Positions 37,404 to 46,583 are shown, counted from the stretch's first letter. The stretch is 64,000 nt of DNA from Celerinatantimonas yamalensis (GCF_046054155.1 NZ_JBEQCT010000002.1:698888-762887), one strand, 5' to 3'. The notes: generated by a model not told the origin, from the sequence alone. Numbers and translations are program-made.

Positions 37404-39248
37404 ATGTTTGCTGGCGTTTTTTCTCAAAAATCGATACTTGCGCAGATGGAAGCCACGGTTATTTACCATGCTTTGTCCCCTTATAAAAAACCAGATCGTT
37501 TTGGTTTTAGATCAAGTCAGAAAAGCTGGCTCTATGAACAGCGCCACTATTGTGGTTTCTTTGATAGGGATGCGCAACTACCGCTTATCTGCTCAAAAAC
37601 AGGTGTCGCTTTGGCATTTTGGGGACGGTTAGATAATCGTAGCGCACTAGCTCAAACATTGGCCCTTGATGAAAAAAATCCAAATCTTACTGATGCTCAA
37701 TTGGTATTGGCTGCGTGGCATTATTATCAACAACAACTGCCGGAACATTTACTCGGTGACTTTGCCTTGGCGGTGATCGATGAATCGCGCCAGCGGGTTT
37801 TCTTAGCACGCGATCCACTGGGCGTTAAGCCACTTTATTACCATTTTGATCAAGGGCAATTAACTTTCGCTTCATCAGTCGCTGGGTTAAAGTGTACTAA
37901 TTTGCCGCTTAGCCGTAATACGCAATGGATGATAAACTATCTTTGGGGAATATCAGGTCATAAACAGACAACGGCCTATGATGATGTATATAAGCTTTTG
38001 CCAGGTCATTGCTTAACCCTTGACCAAGACGGTTTACAGCTACGCAAATGGCACTTCTGGCACGATAATGCCCCAATGGCTACGCGGCGAGAGCCGCGTT
38101 GGGTCGAGGTATACAGAGAAGTATTAGAAGAGGCCATTCGGGCTCGCATGGGCAGCCCCTATCCATACGGTTGTGAAAATAGTGGCGGTATTGATTCAGC
38201 AACAATTGCCGCTTATTTAGCCAAATTTCTAGGCACCCCAGGGGAGCAACTTCACAGTTTTGGATTTGCGTTGTGTGAATTGGAACCCGAATATATTCTA
38301 GCAACCAGCCAAGCTTGCCATATTACCCATAATTACCTGATTAGTACTCATATCGATAATGAAATGGAGCGCATTGAACGGGGCATCAAAGTTCTAGGAT
38401 TCCCGGAAGAGCATGGCAATGCCTCGTTGCATCTCCCCTTTTATCAGCAATGTGAACAGCGTAACATCAAAGTGCTCTATTCTGGTTTTGGTGGCGATGA
38501 GGTCGTCAGCAACCCCGGCTATATGTTGCGTTATGAACTATTGGATCAAGGCAAATACGCGAATCTCTATGATATATTGCCAGGCAACCTACTGACGCGG
38601 AATCTACGGCTACTTAAGAGTGCTGTAAAACGACATTCTCCTGAATACAACCCTGCGTTTTTAAATGCATGGCAGCAGCGTTGGCCCTATTGTCCGCTCA
38701 GCAAAGAAGTTATCCAACTTTATGATATTTATAATCATTATATGGAGACAGCTCGTTATGACGCCCCTTTTCGGCGTATCAACGATTTTATCCTCAATTA
38801 CCATCTAAACAAACTACAAGTGAGTGCTAGACTGGATAATTGCACCCTAATGGCGGCTTCTTATGGTATTGATTATCGCTGGCCATTGTGGGACGTACGA
38901 CTGGTGCAACAATACCTCTCTACCCCATCCATCGAAAAATTTGGCCCCAAAGGAATCGGACGCTATCTGCACCGCCGCGCAATTACTGGCATCGTTCCGC
39001 AGAAAGTAGCATGGAAACCCAGCAAAGATATGGGCTACAACGCATTGAACCAGACGCATGTAACGCGATCACTGCAAATCCCAGAAGATCATAATTTAGC
39101 CCCTGAACTCGCAGCTCTGCTTGATACCCAGAAATTAGAACAATGGCGCCGACATGGCAATTCACTCACGGATCAGAATGCCCGATTCGTGATTCATCGT
39201 AACATCGATCGCATCAAGTGGCTGAATGCATGGCTCAAAGACAATTAA
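37404..39248 (+). CDS. Lasso peptide cyclase, asparagine-synthetase-like (C protein)
   Basis: A 614-residue AsnB homologue. The N-terminal Ntn-hydrolase-like domain begins MFAGVF and lacks the catalytic Cys2 of true asparagine synthetases, so it cannot use glutamine. It keeps LGDFALAVID and FLARDPLGVKPLYY. The synthetase domain has the ATP-pyrophosphatase loop SGGIDSAT (from residue 260) and SGFGGDEV (about 357). Lasso C proteins adenylate the Asp or Glu side chain of the core and close the macrolactam ring. It is transcribed opposite to B1-B2-D-NTase. AAAGG lies ten bases upstream of the ATG. Confidence 0.85.
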   Translation: MFAGVFSQKSILAQMEATVIYHALSPYKKPDRFGFRSSQKSWLYEQRHYCGFFDRDAQLPLICSKTGVALAFWGRLDNRSALAQTLALDEKNPNLTDAQLVLAAWHYYQQQLPEHLLGDFALAVIDESRQRVFLARDPLGVKPLYYHFDQGQLTFASSVAGLKCTNLPLSRNTQWMINYLWGISGHKQTTAYDDVYKLLPGHCLTLDQDGLQLRKWHFWHDNAPMATRREPRWVEVYREVLEEAIRARMGSPYPYGCENSGGIDSATIAAYLAKFLGTPGEQLHSFGFALCELEPEYILATSQACHITHNYLISTHIDNEMERIERGIKVLGFPEEHGNASLHLPFYQQCEQRNIKVLYSGFGGDEVVSNPGYMLRYELLDQGKYANLYDILPGNLLTRNLRLLKSAVKRHSPEYNPAFLNAWQQRWPYCPLSKEVIQLYDIYNHYMETARYDAPFRRINDFILNYHLNKLQVSARLDNCTLMAASYGIDYRWPLWDVRLVQQYLSTPSIEKFGPKGIGRYLHRRAITGIVPQKVAWKPSKDMGYNALNQTHVTRSLQIPEDHNLAPELAALLDTQKLEQWRRHGNSLTDQNARFVIHRNIDRIKWLNAWLKDN

Positions 39249-39267
39249 ACGGATGTGCAAGTCAATC

Positions 39268-40497
39268 TTATGATGGGGACTTTAATAACGGTCCATTGAT
39301 CATTTGTGGCGTTAAGGTCCCCCAACCACTGTTGCCTTCCAGCATAATTGGGCCGGTTGGAGTGAGCACCCAATCCCAGGCAATAGCTTTGATATCGGAG
39401 AACTGTTGATGAGCAAGATGGCTTTGAGAAACCAGTAACGACCAAAATGGTAATTGAGGATTTTTCGCCGCCTGTTGCCATAACTTATCGGCTCTTTCTC
39501 GGCGGCTATACAAATATTCGTTCGGAAAGGGAAATAACACGCCTGAGGGCGAGATCCCCAGCAGCGCATATTCAATCAAATTGTCACCTTGAAATGGCAC
39601 CTCCAGAGAGGCGCTCAAACAATGTACTGCGCCATCGCGCCACTGACTGATATAGCGCAAGGTTATCACCTCTTGAGCACGACACAGATGGGCAAGCGAG
39701 GGATGATTTTGTAACAACGGCTGAATTAGTACATCATCGTTTTGTAAAAGCTGTTGCCACGCCAATTCAACCTCGGCGGTGGTTGTAAGCACTTTTCCAG
39801 TGAAGGTTTTACCAGTGAGCTGATCCGCTTGAGGAAAAACAGCAAAAGCGCCTCGCCCCTGATTTCCCGATCGACTTTTGATAAAACAAGGCGTTGTTTG
39901 GCAGAGCAGAGCAGCCAGCGATTGTTGGCTATATCGAGGGAGCAGTGCCTGAGTCGCTACCACATGAAAACCCTGCGCTGACAACATGTCGGCAAGCGCT
40001 TGTTTATCCTGCAGTTGGACTAAAGACGCGGGACGCAGCCCCAATGGCATACTTTGTCGATTATGATAGCTCGGTAACTCGTGGTCAAACACATAATCGA
40101 GTAACTGTTGGGGATGAAGATGCAAGCCAAAGCAATACACAGTATTCGGCGGCACACACCAGCAGAGCGCTAAATGCTGCACGCGCCAATATTGCTCCCA
40201 TAGCGATAACCCCGTACATTGTTTAACCGAAGCGCCATGACGTTTAAGACTCCGATAGCTAGCACGCCAACTCCCCCAACAGAGCCACCGTAACCAGAGC
40301 CACATTTGCAACAAACACCACAAAGGTCGTGGCCAAGCACCTCGATTGTGCCACCAAAAATCGCGGTGTAGCTTGAGTCTCCTATCATTTGTCGTAAACA
40401 GATAACGCCAGCTCATCAACCCGTGGGGCAGCGAACGTCTTACCCAATCGCGGATAAGCGCATGGACCACTTTATTGATGAGTCGGCTCATCAGCAC
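39268..40497 (-). CDS. ATP-grasp protein of the sugar-transfer-associated type, in the lasso cluster
   Basis: A 409-residue protein. After a basic, Trp-rich N-terminal segment with one or two hydrophobic stretches (about 55-85), an ATP-grasp fold follows: CFIKSRSGNQGRGAFAV (nucleotide-binding strand and loop), LIQPLLQNHPSLAHL, EVITLRYISQW and the metal-binding end PIMLEGNSGWGTL. This is the ATPgrasp_ST pattern, a group found beside polysaccharide genes whose reaction is not settled. ATP-grasp enzymes ligate a carboxylate to an amine or thiol. It starts one base after the sulfotransferase-GNAT stop, so it belongs to the same operon. Its role in a lasso pathway is unknown. Confidence 0.75.
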   Translation of the reverse strand: MLMSRLINKVVHALIRDWVRRSLPHGLMSWRYLFTTNDRRLKLHRDFWWHNRGAWPRPLWCLLQMWLWLRWLCWGSWRASYRSLKRHGASVKQCTGLSLWEQYWRVQHLALCWCVPPNTVYCFGLHLHPQQLLDYVFDHELPSYHNRQSMPLGLRPASLVQLQDKQALADMLSAQGFHVVATQALLPRYSQQSLAALLCQTTPCFIKSRSGNQGRGAFAVFPQADQLTGKTFTGKVLTTTAEVELAWQQLLQNDDVLIQPLLQNHPSLAHLCRAQEVITLRYISQWRDGAVHCLSASLEVPFQGDNLIEYALLGISPSGVLFPFPNEYLYSRRERADKLWQQAAKNPQLPFWSLLVSQSHLAHQQFSDIKAIAWDWVLTPTGPIMLEGNSGWGTLTPQMINGPLLKSPS

Positions 40498-40498
40498 A

Positions 40499-41938
40499 TC
40501 ATTTCCGGTGCTGCCAGTTTTGGCGATGTAAGATGTAGTGGTTCAGCCTCATTGGCTCACCAGTAGATATATTTTTACCCTCGTTTTGCCTGTACTCAAG
40601 CTCAAAACCCAATCGAGTCATCATGGCATTTAAGCGGTGATGGGTAGCGATAACCTGCCCATAAAAGCGCTCTATATTGCCATCGGCAAAAAAATGATCA
40701 AAGAGTACGGGTAACACATCATCAGGAACCCCCTTACCCCACAGACTTTTATCGCCAATAACGAGGGTGAATTCGGCGCTTGCAGTCGATAAACGTTGAA
40801 CAGTGACAAAACCGACTAAGATGCCAGATTTGCGAAAAATTCCCAGATGAAATGAGTCTTTATAATTAAATTGGCGTAAATGACGCAAAGTCTGCTCGCG
40901 TTGCCAGCCTCGAGGGACATGATTGAGACCTTGCTGAATTGCGGCATCATTAAACCAACTGATGTAATCATCATTCACATCTACATCGCATATTGGACGC
41001 AATAAAAAGTGCTGGGTTTCAAGCAAAATAGAGCGTTTGTCATCATTGTTCAGCAACAATGACTCTGCAACCGGCTGCGGAGTAACCAACGCATGCCCAT
41101 GCTCATCCAAATATCCGAGGCGGCGCATCATGGGGCCATGATCGGCAATAATTTGTACAATCTGCTCAGCACTGAGTTTATTTTGCCAATCACCGCTTTG
41201 TCCTTGGCGAAAAAATAGCGATGCTTTTGCTGGTCGCTCTTTAAAGCCTTTTTCCTGTTCTTGACGAGACAGCTCTTTAAAATCACTAAATGCGATCGCC
41301 TGTTTAATCCGCACCGGATCAGTCGGTAGTTCTAAGAATTGACAAGCTTGAGTAAAGGTTGCCAGCGGATTAGCATGCATATCTTCATAGCGGATCACGA
41401 GGCGTTTTAAGTTGGCCGCATCCAGCCAACTGGCGACATGATCTGACCAGCTCAGTAGGTGTTGACGCACTTGAAGCTTCAGTCGATTAGGATGATTCAA
41501 TAACGAAAACTTAGAATCCCCCATGTAGGCAATTGCTTGGTCAAGACTACACTGAAAATGATTCGCACATGAGGGCGCCACATCCAACGGATTACGCACA
41601 ATATAAAGCGCCCCCTTAGTGCCGTGTACACCCACTAGCGGTTCGCCAGCTACGGGAAAAGTATAAGCATCGTGGATCTTATGATATCCCAGTTCGACGG
41701 TATCTTTGTCCCAGTCATACACCGCCGGACGTAAGCGATCAATTTCATCTGCGCTTAAATCGGCACTATCAAATCCTAAACAGTCATCTAACCAGCTACG
41801 AGCACTCGCAATACTGCCAGTCTTCAGGGCGTTGATATCAACAGGTTTATCGCCATTTTCTAACAAATTTTGCAAAAAACTGCGAAACCACGTATTACCA
41901 GATTTAGGATACGAGGCCAACCAATAGAGACTGCTCAT
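40499..41938 (-). CDS. Sulfotransferase-GNAT acetyltransferase fusion in the lasso cluster
   Basis: A 479-residue two-domain protein. Residues 1-about 280 are a PAPS sulfotransferase: the 5'-phosphosulfate loop ASYPKSGNTWFRSF and the 3'-phosphate loop IVRNPLDVAPSCANHF are clear. Residues about 310-470 are a RimJ-like GNAT domain with FLLRPICDVDVNDDYISW at its start, GFVTVQRLSTASAEFTLVIG in the core and MMTRLGFELE at the end. One protein could add sulfate and an acyl group. Its ATG overlaps the kinase stop by four bases. The peptide is the likely target, which is inference. Confidence 0.82.
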   Translation of the reverse strand: MSSLYWLASYPKSGNTWFRSFLQNLLENGDKPVDINALKTGSIASARSWLDDCLGFDSADLSADEIDRLRPAVYDWDKDTVELGYHKIHDAYTFPVAGEPLVGVHGTKGALYIVRNPLDVAPSCANHFQCSLDQAIAYMGDSKFSLLNHPNRLKLQVRQHLLSWSDHVASWLDAANLKRLVIRYEDMHANPLATFTQACQFLELPTDPVRIKQAIAFSDFKELSRQEQEKGFKERPAKASLFFRQGQSGDWQNKLSAEQIVQIIADHGPMMRRLGYLDEHGHALVTPQPVAESLLLNNDDKRSILLETQHFLLRPICDVDVNDDYISWFNDAAIQQGLNHVPRGWQREQTLRHLRQFNYKDSFHLGIFRKSGILVGFVTVQRLSTASAEFTLVIGDKSLWGKGVPDDVLPVLFDHFFADGNIERFYGQVIATHHRLNAMMTRLGFELEYRQNEGKNISTGEPMRLNHYILHRQNWQHRK

Positions 41939-42837
41939 GCACGGGCCTCAATATCGAGTAAGATCGTATCAATCAGCTTATCAAGCTTAAAACCTTGGTT
42001 TGGACGCGTCAAACGGGCCAGATGGATCTGCCCAGCCAATTGGCCGCACAATTGAAAATGTTGTGGCTTAAGATCCATCGCCGCTAAAAACTTAGGCCGA
42101 TAGGTGTTGGTTTTCAGTGCCTGAAATTTTTCCATCCCAGTCATAGGCTCAACCGTTATCTCATTGATGTTTTCATTATTGAGAATATATACCCAGCGCA
42201 CTGGCAGTTTTTGTTGCAGCCCCAGATCATTGACTGGAAGATTGAATTTTTCCATATCAGGTCGAATCCGGCGCAATTCACTCGTCTTGATGTTGAATTG
42301 ATCGGCCACGTCTTGCCACAACTTGATACGAGGGAAACCGGGCAAAGCATCCCCAGAGGACGTAATCGGGACAACATCGTCAGCCAGCACTTGATAACCA
42401 CGGCGCATAAACCCGGCAGCAAGTGTTGATTTACCCGCCCCAGAAGGCCCCACACAGATCAAACAGTGATCGCCGATACGGATTGCATTGCCGTGGAGCA
42501 CAAGCAGCTCACGCTGAAACAATAACGCACCAAATATCGAACCCAGCAAAAAGACTCGAATACTATCCTCATCAATATCAGGAGCAGGATCGATCAGAAT
42601 TTCTTGCCCGTTTATCACCAAAAATCGCGCGACACCTGGGATCTTTAGCCAAAGCTTATCCTTAGCCACCCATAGAAAAGGACCCATTTTCTGACCATCA
42701 TCAAGCCCATGATCAGGGACGTTCTCATACCGGATCTGCACATCGATAGATTGACTCTGATCAGCGAGGTTAAACAGTTCGGGCAATTCAATCTCACTGG
42801 CAATAGTGAGATGGTAGGCTGAATACATCAAAGTCAT
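41935..42837 (-). CDS. HPr kinase-like protein (lasso peptide kinase)
   Basis: A 300-residue protein with the HprK C-terminal kinase fold: Walker A GPSGAGKST (from residue 130), MRRGYQVLADDVVPI and a substrate/metal region GFPRIKLW. The first about 100 residues replace the HprK regulatory domain with a beta-rich one. In paeninodin-type clusters such kinases phosphorylate the C-terminal Ser of the lasso precursor. It is first in the operon kinase - sulfotransferase-GNAT - ATP-grasp with AGGA eight bases before the ATG. Its presence predicts a precursor ending in Ser or Thr. Confidence 0.82.
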   Translation of the reverse strand: MTLMYSAYHLTIASEIELPELFNLADQSQSIDVQIRYENVPDHGLDDGQKMGPFLWVAKDKLWLKIPGVARFLVINGQEILIDPAPDIDEDSIRVFLLGSIFGALLFQRELLVLHGNAIRIGDHCLICVGPSGAGKSTLAAGFMRRGYQVLADDVVPITSSGDALPGFPRIKLWQDVADQFNIKTSELRRIRPDMEKFNLPVNDLGLQQKLPVRWVYILNNENINEITVEPMTGMEKFQALKTNTYRPKFLAAMDLKPQHFQLCGQLAGQIHLARLTRPNQGFKLDKLIDTILLDIEARA

Positions 42838-43252
42838 CGCGATGTCCTGAAACTTGAGGCGTTTATATATAAAAATAGCATTTAATATAACTAATTATAA
42901 AAAATTATAACATGCTCTAATTAGCTCAATGACCTCGCTATGTTGCCCTGAACGTAAGCACATAAGCAAGGATATCAAAAAAAACCAAGCCCTTCGAATC
43001 CATATAGCCACACCTAGGAATCCACTGATTAGAACGGTTTCTCTAGGCCATATTGCGTTTTAAGGAGGATTGTTGCCATGGAGATCGACCTTATATGTCA
43101 ATGGGATAAATCCATGCATAACTAATATATGATTGAATATAACGATCTTAAGATGAATCGGCTATAATGTGAAGTGTAGACTAAGTCTATTTTTATCATT
43201 GAACCTTGTTGATCAATAACAAGAATATGACCCAAAATTAGACTAATGAGCG
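42838..43252. other. AT-rich intergenic region with one well-placed mini-ORF
   Basis: About 415 bases upstream of the kinase operon. The best signal is AAGGAGG at 43062-43068 nine bases before an ATG at 43078 that opens a 15-codon frame (MEIDLICQWDKSMHN) on the plus strand. It points away from the lasso genes and may be a relic of a gene start. No terminator with a T run and no lasso precursor was found in six frames. Confidence 0.4.
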
Positions 43253-43981
43253 TTAAAGAAGTGTATTCAGAAAACGATCCGGGTTATTGATAAAACACTT
43301 CATAATGACAAAATTATCTGTCTCGGAATAATTCACCTGGTTAATCCCATCAGCAGAAAACTCTAATATGATAGCATTGGGAAAAGTGATAAGTATGGGT
43401 GAGTGCGTCGCAATAATAAATTGACACCCCAAACTAACAAGTTCAGCCATTTTACTCAAAAAGGCGAGCTGGTGCTGTGCAGACAGTGACGATTCGGGTT
43501 CATCAAAAATATAAAGACCATTTTTACCAAACCGGTGAACGATAAGATCGAGGAGTGATTCGCCATGTGAGCGGGTATGTAAATCCCTTCCACCATAGGA
43601 ATCTTTGATAAGTGGCCTCAAGCATGGCTCTTCATCTAGCTGATTCATATTCGTAATGACATTATAAAAACTTTCAGAGCGGTAGAAATAACCATTTTTT
43701 GGCCGTAAAGCTGACCGAGAAAGCCGAAGGGCCTTCGCAAGAACCGGTGTATTCTCACCCGTTGAGAAATTAAAATTTCGACTCCCACCCTCGTGATTAA
43801 AACCCGCCGCTACAGCAATCGACTCGATTAATGTTGATTTACCTGAGCCATTTTCACCGACAAAAAACGTAACGGCAGGATGCAGTTCAAGCAAATCTAA
43901 ATGCTTTAGTGATGGTAAGTTAAAGGGAAAGGCATCTACCTTTTTGTCCTTTTTTATTTCTATATGCTTTATATACGGCAT
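43253..43981 (-). CDS. AAA/ABC-type predicted ATPase (RecF/SMC-like single-domain)
   Basis: A 242-residue soluble ATPase. Walker A is GENGSGKST, the signature-like stretch is SHGESLLDLI, Walker B is GLYIFDEPESSLS, and the H-loop is FIIATHSPIL. This is the compact COG3910-type predicted ATPase with no membrane or zinc-hook part. Its job is unknown, and relatives act in DNA transactions or stand alone on islands. ATG at 43981 has AAGGGGAAG upstream. It stands between the lasso cluster and the cassette region and belongs clearly to neither. Confidence 0.82.
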   Translation of the reverse strand: MPYIKHIEIKKDKKVDAFPFNLPSLKHLDLLELHPAVTFFVGENGSGKSTLIESIAVAAGFNHEGGSRNFNFSTGENTPVLAKALRLSRSALRPKNGYFYRSESFYNVITNMNQLDEEPCLRPLIKDSYGGRDLHTRSHGESLLDLIVHRFGKNGLYIFDEPESSLSAQHQLAFLSKMAELVSLGCQFIIATHSPILITFPNAIILEFSADGINQVNYSETDNFVIMKCFINNPDRFLNTLL

Positions 43982-44183
43982 TTCACTTCCCCTTATCCAC
44001 ACGACTAAATGAATATATTAAATAAAATAAATAAATTCATTCATTAGCATTAAATTTTTATGAAAAGCCAATAATAGAACCTACAATAGTTCACTTATTA
44101 TCTAAATTCACGAATATCTTTGCACTTTCTTATCACTATTTTCCTTGATTACATAATCACACAATTAACCTGGGAAGCGATTG

Positions 44184-45038
44184 TTATGTAACATTAATTT
44201 TGTATTCCATTTCTAACTGATTGATTGTGTTTTTGAATCCAATGTCTAATATTAGTTTTTCCATAATACTATTTTCTTCAACATTCAGATATTTCAGCAC
44301 ATTGCTTTGAGTGTTTACATATAGTTCATCTACTATTCTTTCAATATTTTCAATCGTACGCCAACCTGGATCCATTCCTAATTGTAAGATAGAACCATTA
44401 GCTCGATGTACAATACCATACCCAATCAATCTATTATCTTCTATTATTCTAGCAACATAATAGTTATTTTTGGCATTTAAATATGAAACCATGGAGTTTT
44501 GCCATGACGGCACGAATGTACAATATTCACTGACAGGTAAATTATTTAATTGAATATCAATGCTAGCAATCTTTGCCTTGCTTATATTGTCACTCTTTCT
44601 ATTTTCGCTAATATATTCATAACATTTAAATTTTCTACTTATTCTAAATCCATATTTCATATATAAATTTTGAGCTGGAACATTATGTTCAAGAACTTCA
44701 AGTACGAATTTATCTATTTCATTTTCAACCATTAAATCTTTTATTTCACAGATTAGTTTATCTGCAATTTTCCGTCCTTGATATTTTTTCCGTACACCTG
44801 TTGCTAAGTCATAAAAAACTGATAGATTTCCAATCTTTCGATATCCAATAAGAAGAAATCCAATCAAGTTTTCTTCTTCGAAATATCCAATAGATTTTCC
44901 TTTGCTAAGACTTCTCGCAGAAAACATTTCCATCAATTTATCTTTTGGCATATCCATCTTTACTTCATATTCCGAAAATGCGTCAACGAAAGCGTCATGA
45001 ATCATATCGAATGATGTATTTTTAAGAGATGCTATCAT
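44184..45038 (-). CDS. GNAT N-acetyltransferase, cassette-borne
   Basis: About 284 AT-rich codons. An N-terminal GNAT domain has the acetyl-CoA loop VRKKYQGRKIADKLI and the end ALEHN-like EVLEHNVPAQNLYMKYGF. The C-terminal third looks like a second, degenerate GNAT half (VARIIEDNRLIGYGIVHRA). The start at 45038 has GGAG nine bases upstream, and an ATG 15 bases earlier is also open. The stop at 44184 overlaps an attC-like end (GTTATGT at 44183-44189). With its low GC this marks it as an integron cassette. The substrate is unknown. Confidence 0.78.
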   Translation of the reverse strand: MIASLKNTSFDMIHDAFVDAFSEYEVKMDMPKDKLMEMFSARSLSKGKSIGYFEEENLIGFLLIGYRKIGNLSVFYDLATGVRKKYQGRKIADKLICEIKDLMVENEIDKFVLEVLEHNVPAQNLYMKYGFRISRKFKCYEYISENRKSDNISKAKIASIDIQLNNLPVSEYCTFVPSWQNSMVSYLNAKNNYYVARIIEDNRLIGYGIVHRANGSILQLGMDPGWRTIENIERIVDELYVNTQSNVLKYLNVEENSIMEKLILDIGFKNTINQLEMEYKINVT

Positions 45039-45072
45039 AGCTTTATTCTCCATGCGCCGAAGGCGTTTACAA

Positions 45073-45357
45073 TCGAGGTAGAGCGCCCATTACTGAGACA
45101 ACTCCGCACGAGCGGAATGACCGCATCCGGCTCTTCAGTTATAGAGTCACTCGTATCAATACACGTGCCGGATACCAGTCGACATGAATAAATCGTTGAC
45201 TCACTTGGGGTCGCTCCAATCCATAATACGTTAACATCTTCTTGAAATTATTCCAGAGATAGCTCTTTCTGCCACTTCGACAATTCAGCCATTTAAATAG
45301 ACTGTGGATCACTTGATGGTAGACGTTCGCACATGCTCAACAGTTGTCGGGCAAGCC
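45073..45357 (-). mobile_element. Group II intron 3' fragment, copy 1 (damaged domain V)
   Basis: This stretch aligns by eye with the two other copies at 47160-47457 and 63104 onwards, all on the minus strand. It has the end of the intron-encoded protein (an SLFKWLNCRSGRKSYLW-like frame, with an early stop) and the 3' RNA domains. Domain V here lacks about ten bases found in copies 2 and 3 (the CCGGAC part of the stem), so it cannot splice. The 3' boundary is near the shared ACAATCG motif, next to the GNAT cassette. Confidence 0.75.
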
Positions 45358-45526
45358 GAAGTCATTGTGCTTTTGCATCTGAGTTCTAGCTAATCAGTGG
45401 CGATTCATATGCAGACAATTAACACGACCAAATAGAGTCTGAACAGATGACTTTTCTTCAAAATTTTCATCCCAGCTTAGGAACATAACGAGCCTGTAGA
45501 ATTACTCGTCTTTTAATTTATTTTTA

Positions 45527-45811
45527 TTGATGGAATCATCGTTTGCAACATTATGTGGCGTTAATCCAATTCCAGCTTCATCGGGTAAAACTACCCGTCA
45601 TAGATTGAATCGTGGAGGCTGTCGCAGTGCGAACAACGCTCTCTGGACCGTAGCTATGGTAAGAATGCGAAGTGACCCCAGAACAAAAGACTATGTCGCT
45701 CGAAGAACAGCGAAAGGGTTATCAACTAAGGAAATAACTCGCACCCTAAAGCGTTATATAGCGAGAGAGCTATTCCCGCTAATACTGAAAGATCTAGCGA
45801 ACCTGGCTTGA
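45527..45811 (+). pseudogene. IS110-family transposase, C-terminal fragment
   Basis: The 94-residue frame matches the Transposase_20 (IS116/IS110/IS902) end: FATLCGVNPIPASSGKT, then HRLNRGGCRSANNALW and a basic tail RTAKGLSTKEITRTLKRYIARE (in parts). The N-terminal DEDD domain is missing, so this is a relic. It is unrelated in sequence to the frameshifted IS110 copy at 55130-56084. Confidence 0.8.
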
Positions 45812-45823
45812 CATAGGCGCGTA

Positions 45824-46012
45824 AATGCTTGTGTTGAGAGCTTATTCTATTCAATGAACGTTGAAGCGATCCAATATGAGCCGATCATGACAAGAGATGA
45901 GATGCGCCAAACGCTCTTCGAGTACATAGAGGTTGATTATAATCGGACGAGAAGGCACAGTGCTCATGGGTATCTAAGCCCAATTAACTTTGAAAAGCAA
46001 AATGTCGCTTAG
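45824..46012 (+). pseudogene. IS3-family OrfB transposase, C-terminal fragment
   Basis: Translation from 45824 gives NACVESLFYSMNVEAIQYE, then TRDEMRQTLFEYIEVDYNR and RRHSAHGYLSPINFE before a TAG at 46010-46012. These are the last blocks of the rve integrase domain in IS3 elements, including the third acidic residue region. The upstream part is lost, and the fragment follows the IS110 relic directly. A TGTCCAGT...ACTGG stretch just after the stop may be the right terminal repeat. Confidence 0.8.
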
Positions 46013-46463
46013 TGAAGTGTCCAGTCTGACTGGAGCAGATCATAACTTATACCATTGAATTTAAGTTCCCATGTAATAGCAGCATCTTTAGCTTCGTAAT
46101 TTCTAATTTTAATCATAACTTCCAGTGATTAGCTAACGCTGCCTAGACCTCCCAGACTGAGCATCCACTTCAAGGCCGGATCAACGACGACGTAGATCTT
46201 TAAGAAACGGGTGGCACAGAACGATGAACACCCTCAATATCTTTCTTGAAACGTTGTAATAAGAACTCAATACAAGCAACAAAATCGTTTACACCTTAAA
46301 TGAGCCTGAAACTAACTGTGCATACAGCACCTGAACTTGAGTAGTGCCATCTTAGGGTTAACCGATAAATGTCTAGTGCCCCTGTTATTTCAATGGAATA
46401 AAAAACGACAGGCTGCGGTAAGACCGCAATAAGAGAGCCTCTATATATGTTTGCTGTAAACGA
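46013..46463. other. Gene-free stretch of mobile-element debris
   Basis: About 450 bases without a supported gene. A GCTAACGCTGCC motif near 46131 looks like half an attC. A TGCGGT-AAG-ACCGCA hairpin lies near 46413-46430, inside an AGGCT/AGCCT pair, with A-rich sequence before it. I cannot assign a function. Confidence 0.4.
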
Positions 46464-46583
46464 TGATTAACAGCCATATGACAGACGAAGTAAATGCATG
46501 TGTTGATTGATTTGAATCTGACTAAAAAAGCCAGATTAGTTAAATTCGTCTATTGACAGGCCGAAGGCTCATATGTGTTATGT
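46464..46583 (-). repeat. attC-like site of the GNAT cassette at 46578
   Basis: About 120 bases run from GATTAAC (46465) to GTTATGT (46577-46583). Inner arms pair in part (AGACGAA with TTCGTCT, and CATATGA near both ends). The length is that of classic VCR sites. The cassette's stop codon lies inside the site's end, as for the other cassettes here. Confidence 0.55.
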
